From NCBI GenBank assembly GCA_905235445.1, contig CAJOLJ010000003.1, positions 1 to 64,000 on the forward strand: 64,000 nucleotides of DNA, read 5' to 3'. The position numbers and the translations under genes are program-made. Below are positions 43,177-51,194 of the stretch, piece after piece. The notes below the pieces were generated by a model. It worked only from the letters and a program-made list of their open reading frames with translations, ran no database searches and was not told where the DNA came from. Position 1 is the first letter of the stretch; every line of letters begins with the position of its first letter. The stretch comes from an uncultured Bacteroidales bacterium. GTDB lineage: Bacteria > Bacteroidota > Bacteroidia > Bacteroidales > UBA932.

Positions 43177-44055
43177 ATGTCCACCAAAAGAAAATATCCC
43201 GTCCTTGAGGAATTCTCCCTCATTCCACGCATCCGTGTCCCCATGGACAGGAGGGTCCTCTCCATGGCAAATTCCCTGTACCTGTCGTCCCTGAAGTGGA
43301 AAGGAAAGGGAAAGACGATAGATGTGCGGGAGGTCGTGACCCAAGGCGGCGTAAGGGGGGACCTCGTTTCTCCCATCGGCAAGGGGACTGACCCTGTCCA
43401 CTCACGTGCCATCCTTTTCATTCATGGGGGAGGGTTCGTCTTTAAGGCTGCGCTCTATCACAGGGAACTTGCGGAGCGCTACTGCCTCGGGACGGGGGTC
43501 CCGCTCCTTGCGGTGGATTATGCCCTCAGTTACGATTCCCCATACGGAAAACCCCTGCAGGACTGCATTGAGGCATATGACTGGCTGAGTGCCAGATACT
43601 CCGATATCTCCATAGTTGGAGACTCCGCAGGAGGGTTCCTGGCCCTCAAGGTGGCCCTCTCTTCCGGCAGGAAACCTTCCCGTCTTCTCTTGGTTTACCC
43701 GGTAGTTGACTGCAGCATGAGGACCCCGTCCATGGCGGAGTATACCGATACCCCCGTCTGGGACAGTGTCAGCAACCATAGGATGTGGGAGTATTACCTC
43801 CAGGGAAACGCCGAAGAGTCCCTCCTGGACGGGGATCTGTCGGGTCTTCCACCGACCCGCATCGAGACGGCCCAGTATGACTGCCTCCATGACGAGGCGG
43901 TGCTCCTCGCCGGGAAACTGCAGGAATCCTCCGTCCCCGTCACTCTCATCCAGACCCAGGGGACGGTCCATGGCTATGACATAGTTATGGGGTCGGCACT
44001 CGTGCAAAGCTGCATCGAGGAGAGGATAAAGTTCCTACTGAACGGTGTTCAGTAG
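43177..44055 (+). CDS. Alpha/beta hydrolase (HSL/acetyl-esterase type)
   Basis: A 292-residue cytoplasmic esterase-like protein with the hormone-sensitive-lipase pattern: the oxyanion motif IHGGGFVF, the nucleophile elbow in VGDSAGGFLALK, the Asp region in TAQYDCLHDEA and the His in GTVHGYD. Members deacylate small esters or carbohydrates. It follows the acylation set by 41 bp on the same strand and could be a de-acetylase of it, or an unrelated neighbour. Confidence 0.85.
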   Translation: MSTKRKYPVLEEFSLIPRIRVPMDRRVLSMANSLYLSSLKWKGKGKTIDVREVVTQGGVRGDLVSPIGKGTDPVHSRAILFIHGGGFVFKAALYHRELAERYCLGTGVPLLAVDYALSYDSPYGKPLQDCIEAYDWLSARYSDISIVGDSAGGFLALKVALSSGRKPSRLLLVYPVVDCSMRTPSMAEYTDTPVWDSVSNHRMWEYYLQGNAEESLLDGDLSGLPPTRIETAQYDCLHDEAVLLAGKLQESSVPVTLIQTQGTVHGYDIVMGSALVQSCIEERIKFLLNGVQ

Positions 44056-44097
44056 AAAAAACTGTATTTTCCTGCATAGAAAAACCCGCCAAAGAAG

Positions 44098-44106
44098 TAT
44101 ATTTGC
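44098..44106 (+). promoter_or_regulatory. -7 element of pyrG (TATATTTGC)
   Basis: Exact TAnnTTTGC match 64 bp ahead of the pyrG ATG at 44171. Confidence 0.7.
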
Positions 44107-44170
44107 AACCCGGACTGGAGGATGTGTCCTCCAAAAGCAAATAGAAATCCCCAAAAACACAGTCCGGAAA

Positions 44171-45808
44171 ATGGCAACGCCAAAGTATGTCTTTGTCACC
44201 GGCGGCGTGGCATCCTCCCTAGGAAAGGGAATAGTAGCCGCCTCACTTGCAAAACTTCTCCAATCAAGGGGCCTTCGGGTCACAATCCAGAAGTTCGACC
44301 CCTACATCAACATCGATCCCGGAACCCTCAATCCCTACGAGCATGGCGAATGCTATGTGACGGATGACGGTGCCGAAACTGACCTTGACCTGGGCCACTA
44401 CGAGAGGTTCCTCGGCCAGAGGACGAGCCAGGCCAATAACGTCACCACCGGGCGGGTCTATTACACCGTCATAAACAAGGAAAGGCAGGGCGAGTACCTG
44501 GGCAAGACAGTCCAGATCGTCCCCCACATTACCGACGAGATAAAAAGGAGGATGCTCCTTCTGGGGCAGACCGGAAACTACGACATCGTCGTGACCGAGG
44601 TCGGAGGCACGGTCGGTGACATGGAGAGCCAGCCTTTCCTGGAGGCCATCCGTCAGCTCCAGTGGGAGCTTCCCGACGATGACCTCCTGTGCATACACCT
44701 GACACTGGTCCCGTACCTGAGGGCTGCGGCGGAACTGAAGACGAAACCCACCCAGCACTCCGTGCAGGCTCTCCAGCATGCTGGAGTGAACCCCGATATC
44801 ATAGTCTGCAGGACGGAAGTCCCCCTTTCCGACGACATAAGGCGCAAGGTGGCCCTTTTCTGCAATGTCAAGCCCGGCCATGTAATCCAGTCAATTGACG
44901 CATCCTCCATCTACCGGGTCCCCCTCAATATGGAAGAGGAGGGACTTGACAGGTTGGTCGTGGAACATTTCAAGCTGGAGGAGCTGCCAGGGGCGGACTT
45001 TACCGCCCTCAAGGACTTCCTTTTCAGGCTGGAACATCCAGTGAACCAAGTGGATATAGCCCTTGTCGGGAAATATGTCTCCCTCCAGGATGCATATAAG
45101 TCCATACTGGAATCCTTCGTCCATGCCGGAGCCGCCAATCTGTGCAAAGTGAGGGTCCACTCTATCCAGGCGGAGGACGTGACCGCACAGAGCGTGGAGT
45201 CCCTTCTCGGGGAGATGGACGGGGTTCTTGTCGCACCCGGATTCGGGATGAGGGGCCTGGAAGGAAAGATAGAGGCTGTACACCTGTGCAGGGAGAGGGG
45301 AATCCCCATGCTCGGGATCTGTCTTGGGATGCAGATGTGCGTAGTGGAGTTCGCGAGGAATGTCCTTGGACTTGAGGGCGCCGCTTCCACGGAACTGGAC
45401 CCGGATACTCCCAATCCTGTCATCGACCTCATGGAGGAACAGAAGAAAACCACCGTGAAGGGGGGGACAATGAGACTCGGCGCCTATGACTGCCGTCTGG
45501 AGGAAGGTTCAAGAATACGTGAAATCTACAGTGGCCGGGAAATCATATCCGAAAGGCACCGTCACCGTTATGAGTTCAATTCCAAGTACTTGGAAATGAT
45601 GGAGGAGGCTGGGCTGAGCTGCTGTGGCCTCAATCCCCAGTCCTCCCTTATCGAGGCCGTGGAGATATCGTCCCATCCGTTTTTCATCGGCGTGCAGTTC
45701 CATCCCGAGTACGGCAGCACACCCGAAAAGCCCCATCCGCTTTTCGTGGCCCTTGTCGAGGCGGCCATGAAAAGGAGGACCCGGAGGGTGGGATCCTGCG
45801 CCATCTAG
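44171..45808 (+). CDS. pyrG: CTP synthase
   Basis: Makes CTP from UTP, ATP and glutamine. The ATG at 44171 puts the synthetase P-loop at the start (YVFVTGGVASSLGKGIVAASLA); the open frame continues upstream across the promoter. Other landmarks: KFDPYINIDPGTLNPYEHGECYVTDDG in parts, EVGGTVGDMESQPFLEA, and the C-terminal glutaminase with Cys in LGICLGMQM and His-Pro-Glu in GVQFHPEYGS. At 545 aa the length is standard. Confidence 0.97.
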   Translation: MATPKYVFVTGGVASSLGKGIVAASLAKLLQSRGLRVTIQKFDPYINIDPGTLNPYEHGECYVTDDGAETDLDLGHYERFLGQRTSQANNVTTGRVYYTVINKERQGEYLGKTVQIVPHITDEIKRRMLLLGQTGNYDIVVTEVGGTVGDMESQPFLEAIRQLQWELPDDDLLCIHLTLVPYLRAAAELKTKPTQHSVQALQHAGVNPDIIVCRTEVPLSDDIRRKVALFCNVKPGHVIQSIDASSIYRVPLNMEEEGLDRLVVEHFKLEELPGADFTALKDFLFRLEHPVNQVDIALVGKYVSLQDAYKSILESFVHAGAANLCKVRVHSIQAEDVTAQSVESLLGEMDGVLVAPGFGMRGLEGKIEAVHLCRERGIPMLGICLGMQMCVVEFARNVLGLEGAASTELDPDTPNPVIDLMEEQKKTTVKGGTMRLGAYDCRLEEGSRIREIYSGREIISERHRHRYEFNSKYLEMMEEAGLSCCGLNPQSSLIEAVEISSHPFFIGVQFHPEYGSTPEKPHPLFVALVEAAMKRRTRRVGSCAI

Positions 45809-45893
45809 GCTCTTTTTCTGTCCCCGGGGCGTAGGTTATGGCAGGGAGTTTGCTGCAAGTACACTTAATTTCATTAGCAGAATCTTGTTTACA

Positions 45894-46688
45894 ATGAGAA
45901 TAAGAACCAATCGTATACTGCATTCATCGGTCCTGTCCCTCATCCTTTTCTGTATGGCGGTCGGGACGTTGTCGACGTCCTGCGAGGCAAAAGTCAAGAG
46001 ATACAGTCTGGAGGTGGTGGCCAAGTACTTCCATGACGAGAAATCCTATACCCAGGGCCTCTTCTTCCATGACGGGGTGATGTACGAGAGCACCGGTCAG
46101 TGGGGGGAGTCCACACTTCGGACCGTGGACCTCACCACCGGGAAACCTATCATAAACCAGAACTTCCCGAAGAAGTACTTCCTGGAGGGTTCCTGCATCT
46201 TTGACGGGAAACTCTATCTCCTCACCTGGACCAACAAGCTTGCCTTCGTCTACGACCCCCAGACCCTCGAATACAGGCGCACCCTCTCCTATCCCCGCGA
46301 GGGATGGGGCCTCACCACGGACGGGAAGCAGCTCATCGCCTCTGACGGGTCCGCCAACCTCTACTTCCTGGACGGGGACCTGAAGGAAAAGAAGCGCGTC
46401 ACCGTGAAACTCAACGGTCGCCCCCTGAAGTACCTGAATGAACTGGAATGGATTGACGGGAAGGTCTGGGCGAACGTCTATACCACGGACCTCATTGCCA
46501 TAATAGACCCTTCAACCGGGAATGTCGAGGCTACGGTGGACTGCACGGGGCTCCTGCCAAAGGAACTGAGGGACAACCGTACGGATGTCCTGAACGGGAT
46601 AGCCTACAATCCCGCCGACCGCAAGATCTACCTTACCGGGAAATACTGGAAGAGGCTCTATGAAATTCGTCTCGTGGAAAAGAATTAG
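45894..46688 (+). CDS. Glutaminyl-peptide cyclotransferase, lipoprotein-like
   Basis: A 264-residue beta-propeller enzyme that converts N-terminal Gln of peptides to pyroglutamate. The ATG at 45894 leads to a signal peptide ending near LSTSCEA, a loose lipobox, so an envelope location is likely. Family blocks include FHDEKSYTQGLFFHDGVMYESTGQWGES in parts, EGWGLTTDGKQLIASDG, YLNELEWIDGKVWANVYTTDLIAIIDP in parts and VLNGIAYNPADRKIYLTGKYW. Bacteroidales carry such enzymes to cap exported proteins. It ends just before the thiamine unit. Confidence 0.85.
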   Translation: MRIRTNRILHSSVLSLILFCMAVGTLSTSCEAKVKRYSLEVVAKYFHDEKSYTQGLFFHDGVMYESTGQWGESTLRTVDLTTGKPIINQNFPKKYFLEGSCIFDGKLYLLTWTNKLAFVYDPQTLEYRRTLSYPREGWGLTTDGKQLIASDGSANLYFLDGDLKEKKRVTVKLNGRPLKYLNELEWIDGKVWANVYTTDLIAIIDPSTGNVEATVDCTGLLPKELRDNRTDVLNGIAYNPADRKIYLTGKYWKRLYEIRLVEKN

Positions 46689-46720
46689 CGTCTTTTTCAC
46701 CTGTTTTTGAAAAATCGGAC

Positions 46721-46729
46721 TATCTTTGC
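46721..46729 (+). promoter_or_regulatory. -7 element of the thiamine uptake unit (TATCTTTGC)
   Basis: Exact TAnnTTTGC match about 82 bp upstream of the TPP aptamer. A hairpin (GCACTGCC at 46728-46735 with GGCAGTGC at 46747-46754) starts at the expected transcription start. Confidence 0.7.
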
Positions 46730-46810
46730 ACTGCCTTGGGAAAGGAGGCAGTGCAGGGATGGTCCTTTTTGGGGTCACCGAGCGGCCTCTCTCCCAGGAA
46801 TAATATTAAC

Positions 46811-46900
46811 AAGCGGGGGTACCGTCCCCGGGAATCCGGGCCGGCGGTTGAGAGATACCCACAGAACCTGATGCAGTCCATACTGCCGTAGGGAAGGCTT
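46811..46900 (+). promoter_or_regulatory. TPP (thi-box) riboswitch
   Basis: The THI element core is readable: GGGGGTACC at 46815, TTGAGAGATACCC at 46848-46860, AACCTGATGCAG at 46865-46876 and CCGTAGGGAAGG at 46886-46897. This is the conserved J3/2 CTGAGA-like and the CGTAGGGA block of the thiamine pyrophosphate aptamer. It stands 57 bp ahead of a TonB receptor; the bases between can form a small hairpin (TGCAG...CTGCA around 46912-46926) that may serve as the expression platform near the start codon. Bound TPP would shut uptake down. Confidence 0.93.
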
Positions 46901-46956
46901 TCTCACAGAGTGCAGCTACTATCTGCATACCCCTTGCACAATAACACCAGTTTATT

Positions 46957-49233
46957 ATGCGAGGTTTTTCTTTTCCGGGGACCAGGTCCCTGGCAGTTCT
47001 CATTCTTCTTTATGGAGCCTGCTTCACGCTCGGAGCCCAGGGCAGGGATGATTCGGAGCTCGAACAACTGGATTCCGCGGCGGTATCCGTTTCCAGGGCC
47101 GGCAAGGACACACCCTTCACCTATACGATGGTGGACAAAAAGACCCTCAGGGCCTACAACTCAGTCAATTCCCTCCCGATGAACCTGTCCCTGCAGCCCT
47201 CCGTGGTAACCTACAATGAGGGCGGCACCGGGCTCGGGAACTCCAACATGACGATCCGAGGCTCCAAGGGATCCCAGATCAACGTGACCCTCAACGGTAT
47301 AACCCTCAACGATTCGGAGTCGCAGGAGGTGTTCTGGGTCAACATCCCGGCTCTCACCTCGCTCATTTCCTCGGTCCAGCTCCAGAGGGGACTCGGAACT
47401 TCCGCCAACGGGGCGGGGTCCTTCGGGGCGAGCGTCAACATGAGCACAGGGAGCGTCTCCTCCCGCCCTTTCGGGACCGTGGAGCTTACGGGAGGATCCT
47501 ACGGGACCCTGATGGGGACACTGGCTGCCGGGACCGGGCTCAGGAAGAGAGGCTTCTATCTTGAGGCGGCCTTTTCCAGGGGAAGCACCGAGGGCTACAT
47601 CCGGAATGCGTTCGTCCGTTCCTCTTCCGGTTTCGTTGCCCTGGGGTGGCTCACGGGGCGAAACTCCCTGCGCCTGACTTACCTCATGGGCGACCAGCGA
47701 AGCGGCATCACCTGGGACGGCATATCCCTGGAGCAGTATGCACTGGACAGGACATTCAACGAGGCGGGGATGTACAATGACGATAGCGGCAATGTCAAGT
47801 ACTACGACAACCAGACCGACAACTATGCCCAGCACCATGTGCAGCTGAACTACACCCACCGCTTCTCCGACCCCCTGACATGGACCACCACCCTCAACTA
47901 TACCCGCGGGGACGGTTACGATGAGTACTACAAGACTTCGAAGAAGGCAAAGGCCTACGGGTTCGGGCAGGAGTTCACCCCGGGGGTGAGCAGGTCCGAC
48001 ATGATATACCGCAAGATGATGGGAAACGACTATTACGTTCTCTCCTCTGACCTCAAGTACCGCGGGGGAAGCGTGGATGTGACGGGAGGGGTGAACTTCT
48101 CCCGCTACGTGGGGAACCATTTCGGGAACATGCTATGGGTGAAGGCCCTCGGTGAGGACTACGACTACGGTGCCTTCAACAACAGGGACTCCTGGTACAG
48201 CAACCGTTCCGACAAATACGATTTCACGGGGTTCCTCCGTACCGAGTGGCAGGCCACTTCCATGCTGACGGCCTTCGCCGACCTGCAGTACCGCCGGATT
48301 GTCCTCGGCATGAACGGACGGGACGATGATTACTGGGATTCGGGACTGGGCATATCCTACGACAACACCTGGAACTTCTTCAATCCCAGGGGCGGGCTCA
48401 CCTTCCGTTGGAGCGATGCCTCCAAGGCCTACGCCTCGGTGGCCGTAGGTCACAGGGAGCCTGGCAGGAGCGACATCAAGGAGAACATCAAGGGGGACCT
48501 GAGCCCCATAAAGCCGGAGGGCATGGTGGATATCGAGGCGGGGTACCAGTACACCGGGAAGGACCTGTCCCTCGGTGCCAACCTCTATCTCATGGAATAC
48601 TGGGACATGCTCCTTGAGACCGGGAAACTCTCCTCCTCCGGCTATGCCATAAAGGAGAACGTCCCCAGGGGATGGAGAAGGGGAGTGGAACTGTATGGAG
48701 CCTACGCCCCGGCCTCGTGGTTGACCCTTCGTGGCAATGCAACCCTTTCCACCAACAAGATAGACAATTACGTCGCCTACGTTGAAATCCTGGACTCCGA
48801 CTGGAACTCCACCGGGAGGACCCGCGCCTTCGACTACGGGAGGAGCACGATGCTGATGTCCCCCTCTCTCATCGGGATGCTCCAGGGGGAGTTCACCCCC
48901 TGGAAGAACTCCTCGGTACGGGCCCTCCAGCCCCTTTCCCTCACAGTGGACGGCAAGTATGTCGGGAAGCAGTATCTTGACAATACCGGGCGGGAGAGCA
49001 TGGCGGTGCCTGCATATTTTGTCATGAACGCAGTCCTTTCATACTCCTTCAAGGTCTGGAAGGGGACTGCAGCAGTGAGTGTGTATCTGAACAATGCGCT
49101 GAACCACCTATACTATGCAGCCGGCTGGAGATGGGAGAATGTCATGGAGGACACAGGGGAAACGGTCGGCGGTGTCGGGGTCTATCCCCAGGCCCCGAGA
49201 AACGGGATGGTGAGGCTCTCGTGGAGGTTCTAG
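46957..49233 (+). CDS. TonB-dependent outer-membrane receptor, thiamine-type
   Basis: A 758-residue receptor: signal peptide ending near LGAQ, plug domain with the TonB-family blocks NMTIRGSKGSQINVTLNGITLND and VQLQRGLGTSANGAGSFGASVNM in parts, and a 22-strand barrel ending in GMVRLSWRF with the usual terminal Phe. No carboxypeptidase-like N-terminal extension is present. Its place directly behind a TPP riboswitch marks it as the probable importer of thiamine or a precursor, as in the Bacteroidetes omr-pnuT-tnr3 arrangement. PnuT and the pyrophosphokinase are not next to it here. Confidence 0.92.
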   Translation: MRGFSFPGTRSLAVLILLYGACFTLGAQGRDDSELEQLDSAAVSVSRAGKDTPFTYTMVDKKTLRAYNSVNSLPMNLSLQPSVVTYNEGGTGLGNSNMTIRGSKGSQINVTLNGITLNDSESQEVFWVNIPALTSLISSVQLQRGLGTSANGAGSFGASVNMSTGSVSSRPFGTVELTGGSYGTLMGTLAAGTGLRKRGFYLEAAFSRGSTEGYIRNAFVRSSSGFVALGWLTGRNSLRLTYLMGDQRSGITWDGISLEQYALDRTFNEAGMYNDDSGNVKYYDNQTDNYAQHHVQLNYTHRFSDPLTWTTTLNYTRGDGYDEYYKTSKKAKAYGFGQEFTPGVSRSDMIYRKMMGNDYYVLSSDLKYRGGSVDVTGGVNFSRYVGNHFGNMLWVKALGEDYDYGAFNNRDSWYSNRSDKYDFTGFLRTEWQATSMLTAFADLQYRRIVLGMNGRDDDYWDSGLGISYDNTWNFFNPRGGLTFRWSDASKAYASVAVGHREPGRSDIKENIKGDLSPIKPEGMVDIEAGYQYTGKDLSLGANLYLMEYWDMLLETGKLSSSGYAIKENVPRGWRRGVELYGAYAPASWLTLRGNATLSTNKIDNYVAYVEILDSDWNSTGRTRAFDYGRSTMLMSPSLIGMLQGEFTPWKNSSVRALQPLSLTVDGKYVGKQYLDNTGRESMAVPAYFVMNAVLSYSFKVWKGTAAVSVYLNNALNHLYYAAGWRWENVMEDTGETVGGVGVYPQAPRNGMVRLSWRF

Positions 49234-49234
49234 G

Positions 49235-49573
49235 GTGCGCTCTTTTGTAAGTACGGTAAAACCAATGGAAACTTTCACCATGGACCCAAGAAAGAGATAC
49301 TATCTTCTCCATCTGCTGTCCTTTCACCTGGACAGGGACCTCCGTGAACTGGGGGATGACGTTCCCCTGTCGGAGGTAGCCACCACCGAGGCCCTTCTGG
49401 AGGCCATCATGGCGATAGAAAGGCAGAACGCCGTCGACCTGTGCGGGGATTTCGAGGACAGGTACCTCGGGGAGCGCCCCTTCACCAAGAGGGGGGAGCT
49501 TCGGACATCCTCCGAGATCCCTCCCCACCTTACCGTGGGGGACTTCCTCTCCGACCTTGGGCATTATCTCTAG
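49235..49573 (+). CDS. Small protein of unknown function behind the thiamine receptor
   Basis: A frame of 112 codons starting at GTG 49235, two bases after the receptor stop; ATG codons at 49265 or 49280 are alternative starts (102 or 97 aa). The protein is acidic and helical (YYLLHLLSFHLDRDLRELGDDV, TEALLEAIMAIERQNAVDL) with no signal peptide or recognised motif. Close spacing implies it is under the same riboswitch. I cannot assign a function. Confidence 0.6.
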   Translation: MRSFVSTVKPMETFTMDPRKRYYLLHLLSFHLDRDLRELGDDVPLSEVATTEALLEAIMAIERQNAVDLCGDFEDRYLGERPFTKRGELRTSSEIPPHLTVGDFLSDLGHYL

Positions 49574-49963
49574 GCGGCAAGGTACCGAACGGACCGTCAT
49601 ACCCATAAACACTTAAGACCCCGCATCCCTGCGAGGTCTTAAAACTTTACGGTTAGCTAGTAGTGTGTTATCCCTTTTTGGGTGAATAATTATTGTTGGT
49701 TAGACAATCTCTTTCAAACCAAAATGTGGTTTTATCTTTCTACTAACTATTACTAAAGACTACTATATATACAACTACTTAATAAAGTCATTTTATCTTT
49801 GATGTCCAAATGTAATTCTATTGGGGCTTGGCATTTCGACCGCATTTGAACCTCAAATGTTTAAATCGGCCTTAAACGTTTTAAATGCAGTGCAAAGTTA
49901 CACCAATAGTTGAATAATGCAAAACAATTTCGGTTTTTTTTGACTTTTTCGCCCGGAAAGGGC
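49574..49963. other. A/T-rich convergent gap with a dyad and an orphan promoter match
   Basis: A 390-bp stretch downstream of two converging genes, much more A/T-rich than its surroundings. It holds a hairpin TTAAGACC...GGTCTTAA (49613-49642), a smaller dyad near 49860-49880, and TAACTTTGC on the minus strand (49900-49892) that points into the gap rather than to a gene. No convincing reading frame is present. A small minus-strand RNA between about 49885 and 49605 is possible. Confidence 0.4.
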
Positions 49964-50659
49964 CTATTTGCCTTTGTTCCCGCCTCCCTCAAGCAGGTAC
50001 GGACGAAGGGCGCGTGTCCTCTCGAGGGCCTGCTCGTCCTGCCATGCCTGGATGAGCTTGGGGTTCCCGCTCAGCAGCACGTCCGGGACCCTCCAGCCGT
50101 TGAACTCGGCGGGCCTTGTGTAGATGGGAGGGGACAGCAGTGAATCCTGGAAGGAATCGCTGAGGGCGGAGGTACCGTCGCTTATCGCCCCGGGAAGAAG
50201 CCTCACTATGGAGTCCACCAAGAGGGCGGCAGGGATCTCCCCGCCGCTGACCACGTAGTCCCCGACCGAAATCTCCCTTGTCACCAGATGCTCCCGGATG
50301 CGGTGGTCAATTCCCTTGTAGTGGCCGCAGAGGATGATGACATTGTTCAGCAAGGAGAGGGAGTTGCTCACTTCCTGGGTCAGGAGTTCCCCGTCGGGGG
50401 ACATGTAGATAACCTCGTCGTACTCCCTTTCGGCCTTCAGGTCCCGGATCATGTTGAACACCGGCTCCACCATCATTACCATCCCGGCGTCCCCCCCGTA
50501 ACTGTAGTCGTCGACGGTCCTCCTGGGACCGAGACCGTACTCCCTGAGGTTCCGGATATGGATGTCCACTATGCCTTTGCTGCGGGCACGTCCCACGATT
50601 GAGTGGGCGAGGGGGGAGTCCAGAAGTTCAGGAACTACCGTAATGATGTCTATTCTCAT
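49964..50659 (-). CDS. trmD: tRNA (guanine37-N1)-methyltransferase
   Basis: Methylates G37 next to the anticodon to prevent frameshifting. The 231-residue SPOUT protein begins [20 protein letters not shown] and contains [19 protein letters not shown], the trefoil-knot SAM site [14 protein letters not shown]... [25 protein letters not shown] and [20 protein letters not shown]. Normal length for the family. A -7 element (TAACTTTGC, 50699-50691) precedes it. Confidence 0.96.
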   Translation of the reverse strand: MRIDIITVVPELLDSPLAHSIVGRARSKGIVDIHIRNLREYGLGPRRTVDDYSYGGDAGMVMMVEPVFNMIRDLKAEREYDEVIYMSPDGELLTQEVSNSLSLLNNVIILCGHYKGIDHRIREHLVTREISVGDYVVSGGEIPAALLVDSIVRLLPGAISDGTSALSDSFQDSLLSPPIYTRPAEFNGWRVPDVLLSGNPKLIQAWQDEQALERTRALRPYLLEGGGNKGK

Positions 50660-50690
50660 GAAATGAAAGTGTCTGGGGCGTTAAAACGGT

Positions 50691-50699
50691 GCAAAGTTA
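50691..50699 (-). promoter_or_regulatory. -7 element of trmD (TAACTTTGC, minus strand)
   Basis: Exact TAnnTTTGC match 31 bp ahead of the trmD ATG. Confidence 0.7.
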
Positions 50700-50739
50700 A
50701 GGGGGAGTGGGCTAAAATCCAAATTTGAGCAACCTCTCT

Positions 50740-50816
50740 TGCGGGAGGGGGGAGGGCACAAGGGAAAGAACCCACGGAGGGGATAGGTGCCCCTTCAGGC
50801 GAAGACTTGCCCGCAG
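50740..50816. other. Compact nested dyads (candidate structured RNA element)
   Basis: TGCGGG (50740-50745) can pair with CCCGCA (50810-50815). Inside it GGAGGGCA (50751-50758) pairs with TGCCC-TTC (50788-50796, one bulged C), enclosing GGG...CCC (50762-50773), and CTTC-AGGC-GAAG lies at 50793-50804 as an alternative hairpin. I do not recognise a known family. Confidence 0.35.
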
Positions 50817-50819
50817 AAG

Positions 50820-50828
50820 TAAATTTGG
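50820..50828 (+). promoter_or_regulatory. Possible -7 element (TAAATTTGG) ahead of the structured region
   Basis: TAnnTTTG match on the plus strand with no gene start close behind; the next protein start is at 51195 and has its own -7 element at 51126. Confidence 0.4.
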
Positions 50829-50889
50829 ATAATTGTAAAATAAAACACTGAAATACTTGTTTTAAGACGTGTGTGCAAAGGATGTTGGC

Positions 50890-51020
50890 TTCCCCTGGGG
50901 CGGCATGTCAAGTGGGGATGCGCCCCGCTTCCCGGAAGCGCCGCCCCTCTTTCTTCCAGAGGGAAGGGAGCCCCGCTTTCCCGGGTTCATGGGAGAGCGG
51001 ACCGGGAAAGTCCTTGACGG
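50890..51020 (+). ncRNA. Candidate structured non-coding RNA between trmD and the DUF349 gene
   Basis: A GC-rich stretch packed with perfect complementary arms: GGGGCGGC (50897-50904) with GCCGCCCC (50940-50947) encloses GGGG/CCCC (50914-50917, 50923-50926) and GCTTC/GAAGC (50927-50931, 50935-50939), the inner arms abutting without gaps; then CTTCC/GGAAG (50953-50966) and CTTTCCCGG (50976-50984) with CCGGGAAAG (51002-51010). A -7 match stands at 50820. The strand and ends are guesses; it could also be a terminator/leader complex or a DNA dyad array. No known family is recognised. Confidence 0.4.
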
Positions 51021-51125
51021 TTATTTGAATGAGTGGCGGTTGGGGGACAGAGGGACTTTGCCACAAAAATGAGAATTCGTGGTTACTTATTTGGATAAAT
51101 GAGGGTAAAGTATAGAAATATTTTG

Positions 51126-51134
51126 TACTTTTGC
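51126..51134 (+). promoter_or_regulatory. -7 element for the DUF349 gene (TACTTTTGC)
   Basis: TAnnTTTGC match 60 bp ahead of the ATG at 51195. Confidence 0.7.
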
Positions 51135-51194
51135 AATCCGTACGGCCATAGCCGTGCATCCGGCTATACAGTGGAATATCAACGAAAACCCTAT

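Noticed and set aside
50869..51072. 67-codon plus-strand frame between trmD and the DUF349 gene
   Set aside because: Starts at GTG, Pro/Gly/Arg-rich translation, and coincides with the nested dyads that better explain the bases.
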